Assembly (NCBI RefSeq): GCF_900102145.1 | Contig: NZ_FNBC01000011.1 | Location: 1 to 62,818, forward strand | From: Thermus arciformis | GTDB lineage: Bacteria > Deinococcota > Deinococci > Deinococcales > Thermaceae | Direction: 5' to 3' | Length of the DNA: 62,818 nucleotides | In this document: positions 60,769 through 62,818 of the stretch, piece after piece | Layout of the letters: the number at the start of each line of letters is the position of its first letter | Numbering within the stretch: the stretch's first letter is position 1 | Position numbers and translations under genes: made by a program | The notes under the pieces: model-generated | What the model was told of the DNA's origin: nothing | The model's database searches: none | The model's input: the letters and a program-made list of their open reading frames with translations, nothing else

Positions 60769-61185
60769 ATGAGCGTCCTTGACGAGCTTTACCGGGAAAT
60801 CCTCCTGGACCACTACCAGAGCCCCAGGAACTTCGGGGTTCTGCCCCAGGCCACCAAGCGGGCCGGGGGGATGAACCCCTCCTGCGGGGACCAGGTGGAG
60901 GTGATGGTGCTCCTGGAGGGGGACACCATCGCCGACATCCGCTTCCAAGGCCAGGGGTGCGCCATCAGCACGGCGAGCGCCTCCCTCATGACCGAGGCGG
61001 TGAAGGGCAAGAAGGTGGCGGAGGCCCTGGAGCTATCCCGCAAGTTCCAGGCCATGGTGGTGGAAGGCGCCCCCCCGGACCCCGCCTTGGGCGACCTCCT
61101 CGCCCTCCAGGGGGTGGCCAAGCTCCCCGCCCGGGTGAAGTGCGCCACCCTGGCCTGGCACGCCCTGGAGGAGGCCTTAAGGTGA
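60769..61185 (+). CDS. sufU: Sulfur-transfer protein SufU/IscU-like
   Basis: 138 aa from ATG 60769; an ATG nine bases upstream is possible but the shorter form matches the T. thermophilus protein as I recall it. Metal and sulfur ligands are Cys39 (PSCGD), Asp41, Cys64 (GQGCAIS) and the C-terminal Cys (KCATLAW). It accepts sulfur from SufS, with zinc in characterised SufU proteins. It follows sufS with no gap and is followed by a small gene starting inside its last codons. Confidence 0.95.
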   Translation: MSVLDELYREILLDHYQSPRNFGVLPQATKRAGGMNPSCGDQVEVMVLLEGDTIADIRFQGQGCAISTASASLMTEAVKGKKVAEALELSRKFQAMVVEGAPPDPALGDLLALQGVAKLPARVKCATLAWHALEEALR

Positions 61186-61388
61186 AGCGCTACCCGGCCC
61201 ACAAGGTGACGCCCCTCCTGGTGGCCCACAAGGACCTCATGGAGGCCTGGAAGGAGGCGGCCAAGGAGGGCCGGATCCGGGCCAAGACCCTGGGGCGGGA
61301 GAACGTGGTCATCGTGGAGGACCCGGGCCTCATCGCCCGCCTCGAGGCCTTGGGCCTCAAGGGCGAACCCGTGGTGGAGGAAGCATGA
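61182..61388 (+). CDS. Small protein downstream of sufU
   Basis: 68 aa from GTG 61182, which overlaps the sufU stop as GTGA. The sequence VKRYPAHKVTPLLVAHKDL then GRIRAKTLGRENVVIVEDPGLIARLEALG looks like a compact alpha/beta domain. No cysteines and no known family recognised. Its stop overlaps the next ATG, so it is translated between SufU and the hydrolase. A role in sulfur transfer is only a neighbour-based guess. Confidence 0.65.
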   Translation: MKRYPAHKVTPLLVAHKDLMEAWKEAAKEGRIRAKTLGRENVVIVEDPGLIARLEALGLKGEPVVEEA

Positions 61389-62095
61389 AGGGGGTGGTCT
61401 TTCTGCACGCCTTCCCCTATAGCCCCAGGATGTGGGAGGGCGAGGTGGCCCTCCTCAAGACCCGTCTCCCCGTCCTCGCCCCCCACTACCTGGGCCTTTC
61501 CCTGGGGAAGGCCGCCGAGAAGGTGCTAGGGGAGATGGACGAGGCGGGGCTGGAGCAGGCGGTCTTCGTGGGGCTCTCCATGGGGGGGTACCTCGTCTTT
61601 GAGCTCTTCCGGAAGGCCCCGGAGCGCTTCTTGGGGATGGTCCTCTCCAGCACCCGGGCGGGGCCCGACAGCGAGGAGGCCAAGCGGAACCGCTACGCCC
61701 TAAGGGAGCGGGTCCTGAAGGAAGGGGTGGGCTTCCTGCCCGAAGCCCTCCTCCCAAGCCACCTGGGCCGAACCACCCAGGCCACGAAGCCCGAGGTGGT
61801 GGAGAAGGCGAGAGCCCTCGTCCTGGAGGCCTCCCCCGAGGCCGTGGCGGAAACCCTCGCCGCCCTGGCGGAAAGGCCCGACTCCACCCCCCTCCTTCCC
61901 CGGATGGGGGTGCCCGCCCTGGTCCTCGTGGGGGAAGAGGACACCCTCACCCCCCCGGAGGAGGCCAGGCGCATGTGGAAGGCCCTCCCCGACGCCCGCA
62001 TGCTCATCCTCCCGGAGACGGGCCACCTCGCCAACCTGGAAAACCCCAAGGCCTTCCGCACCGCGCTTCTGGGCTTCCTCGCCGAGTTCTTCTAA
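61385..62095 (+). CDS. Alpha/beta hydrolase
   Basis: 236 aa with the alpha/beta hydrolase catalytic set: nucleophile Ser65 in GLSMGGYL, Asp in VGEEDTLTPPEEA and His in ETGHLANLENP. HAFPYSPRMWE near the start forms the oxyanion-hole region. Unlike the 8080 hydrolase, the serine is present. Esterase- or peroxidase-like; substrate unknown. Start overlaps the small protein stop as ATGA, so it is the last gene of the suf-side operon. Confidence 0.88.
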   Translation: MKGVVFLHAFPYSPRMWEGEVALLKTRLPVLAPHYLGLSLGKAAEKVLGEMDEAGLEQAVFVGLSMGGYLVFELFRKAPERFLGMVLSSTRAGPDSEEAKRNRYALRERVLKEGVGFLPEALLPSHLGRTTQATKPEVVEKARALVLEASPEAVAETLAALAERPDSTPLLPRMGVPALVLVGEEDTLTPPEEARRMWKALPDARMLILPETGHLANLENPKAFRTALLGFLAEFF

Positions 62096-62152
62096 AGCCG
62101 GAAGGCGTCCTCGAGGGAGAGACGGAGGTCCAAACAGGGCACGTACACCTGG

Positions 62153-62818
62153 TCAACCAAAGTGCACATTAGCGCACTCCGGCCCCCCACCAGGAGGAGG
62201 ACCTAAGCTACTCCCCCACCCCTCCCACGCTCCCCGGTGAAGGAGGGCCTTCAGCGGGGAGAGGTCACGAGGTACCGTGCTCCTGAGGAGGGGAAGGAAG
62301 AGGCCTGCCCTCAAGACCCGCCAGGGATGGGCGCCAAGGAAGTTCCTTCCCTCGGTTGACCCCTCTTGGCTCCCCGGTGAGCCCTGAAGGCTTGAAAACA
62401 AGGCCAGGTGGCGTTTCGCCCTCCCGATCTCCCGGGAAAGCCTGCGCCTCAGGTAGGGGTTGCGCTCCTGCGCTTTTTTGGCCCAGAGTTCCTGCACCCT
62501 GGAGGCGTAGAAGCCCTGGACGTGGCCCCTGAAGCTTTCGTCCCGGAGAAGCCTCTCGTACCCCCTGGGAAGCTTCTCCCTGAACCCCAAGGCCCTCCTC
62601 CCGATGACGTAAGCGGCGGCCACGTCCTTGGAGAGGGAAAGCTGGGGGGCGTACTTCAGCATCCCGATGGTGGAGGTGTCCTGCGGGTTGACCTCCACAA
62701 CCTGGATGCCCTTCCTCCTGGCTAGGGAGTGGACCTTTCTGAGCAGAGAGGCGTAAGCGAAGCGGTGCTGCTTCCCGCGGAAAGCCCTCCCCGAGCCGTC
62801 ACCCCTCCTGGACTTCCT
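62153..62818 (-). CDS. TnpB-related (IS200/IS605 accessory) protein, C-terminal part
   Basis: The minus strand is open from the window edge for 221 residues to a TGA at 62153. It contains HRFAYASLLRKVHSLARRKGI, then VVEVNPQDTSTIG, the TnpB region before the zinc ribbon, followed at once by SKDVAAAYVIGRRALGF, the RuvC-III-like segment. The zinc ribbon cysteines that normally separate these are absent. About 145 further residues rich in basic and aromatic amino acids follow (YERLLRDESFRGH..., RRRLSREIGRAKRHLALFSSL). The N-terminus and any associated right-end RNA lie outside the window. Confidence 0.7.
   Translation of the reverse strand, partial: RKSRRGDGSGRAFRGKQHRFAYASLLRKVHSLARRKGIQVVEVNPQDTSTIGMLKYAPQLSLSKDVAAAYVIGRRALGFREKLPRGYERLLRDESFRGHVQGFYASRVQELWAKKAQERNPYLRRRLSREIGRAKRHLALFSSLQGSPGSQEGSTEGRNFLGAHPWRVLRAGLFLPLLRSTVPRDLSPLKALLHRGAWEGWGSSLGPPPGGGPECANVHFG

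Overview
The window is a GC-rich, densely coded stretch of a bacterial chromosome that I assign to the genus Thermus, very close to T. thermophilus. The beta and beta' RNA polymerase subunits have the T. thermophilus lengths (1119 and 1524 aa), the multicopper oxidase reads like the T. thermophilus laccase, CsoR has the C41/H66/H70 copper ligands I recall for the T. thermophilus protein, and many genes look leaderless, which is common in the Deinococcus-Thermus group. Species and strain were assigned by recollection of protein sequences, not by a search.

Layout. 1-260: start of a transposase gene (minus strand) and the end of an insertion element. 274-5382 (plus): ABC exporter, GlcD-like oxidase, initiator tRNA with its own promoter and terminator, pterin dehydratase, acyl-CoA thioesterase, DCC thiol oxidoreductase and the DNA glycosylase MutM. 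5418-8062 (minus): thiamine transporter thiB-thiP behind a TPP riboswitch, with no ATPase gene. 8080-17942 (minus): an alpha/beta hydrolase without its serine nucleophile, a small protein, a class II aldolase, then rpoC and rpoB and the rpoB promoter. 17964-25265 (minus): a compact run ygfZ-cinA-thpR-recA-rny-mreB-fabZ-ylmH. 25304-38410: mixed housekeeping genes (MFS, HAD, enolase-superfamily enzyme, P-loop protein, outer-membrane-like protein, orphan sugar permease, mltG, ruvX, membrane protein, alaS, LolCDE/MacB-type exporter, CoA-disulfide reductase). 38507-39823: isocitrate lyase. 39931-42693: a 920-aa P-loop/helical-repeat protein of unknown role. 42780-46593: sufCBD plus a Rieske ferredoxin.

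46712-59536 is a copper-handling island: copZ-csoR-DUF305-copA, then a SHOCT miniprotein-response regulator-histidine kinase operon, a CueP-like periplasmic protein, a beta-propeller protein, a DUF4258/DUF2283 pair, a methyltransferase, a second SHOCT miniprotein with a Met-rich secreted protein and DUF302, a Tat-exported multicopper oxidase and a second P-type ATPase (CopB). 59546-61388 returns to Fe-S assembly (sufS, sufU), so the copper island sits between the two halves of the SUF set. The window ends with an alpha/beta hydrolase and the 3' part of a TnpB-related gene.

Most notable signal: four promoters inside the copper island share one rigid architecture, TTTAC-N6-TTAAC-N10-TANNNT, at 50059, 52074, 54649 and 55968. 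Two half-sites 11 bp apart overlap the expected -35 position. This is what an OmpR/PhoB-type activator site looks like, and the response regulator encoded at 50320 is the obvious candidate. The four sites precede the regulator's own operon, the CueP-like gene, the Met-rich operon and the laccase. The island thus appears to have two copper circuits: CsoR for the cytoplasmic set and a CopRS-like system for the envelope set. No gap of more than about 200 bases lacks a gene, and I saw no CRISPR array or rRNA.
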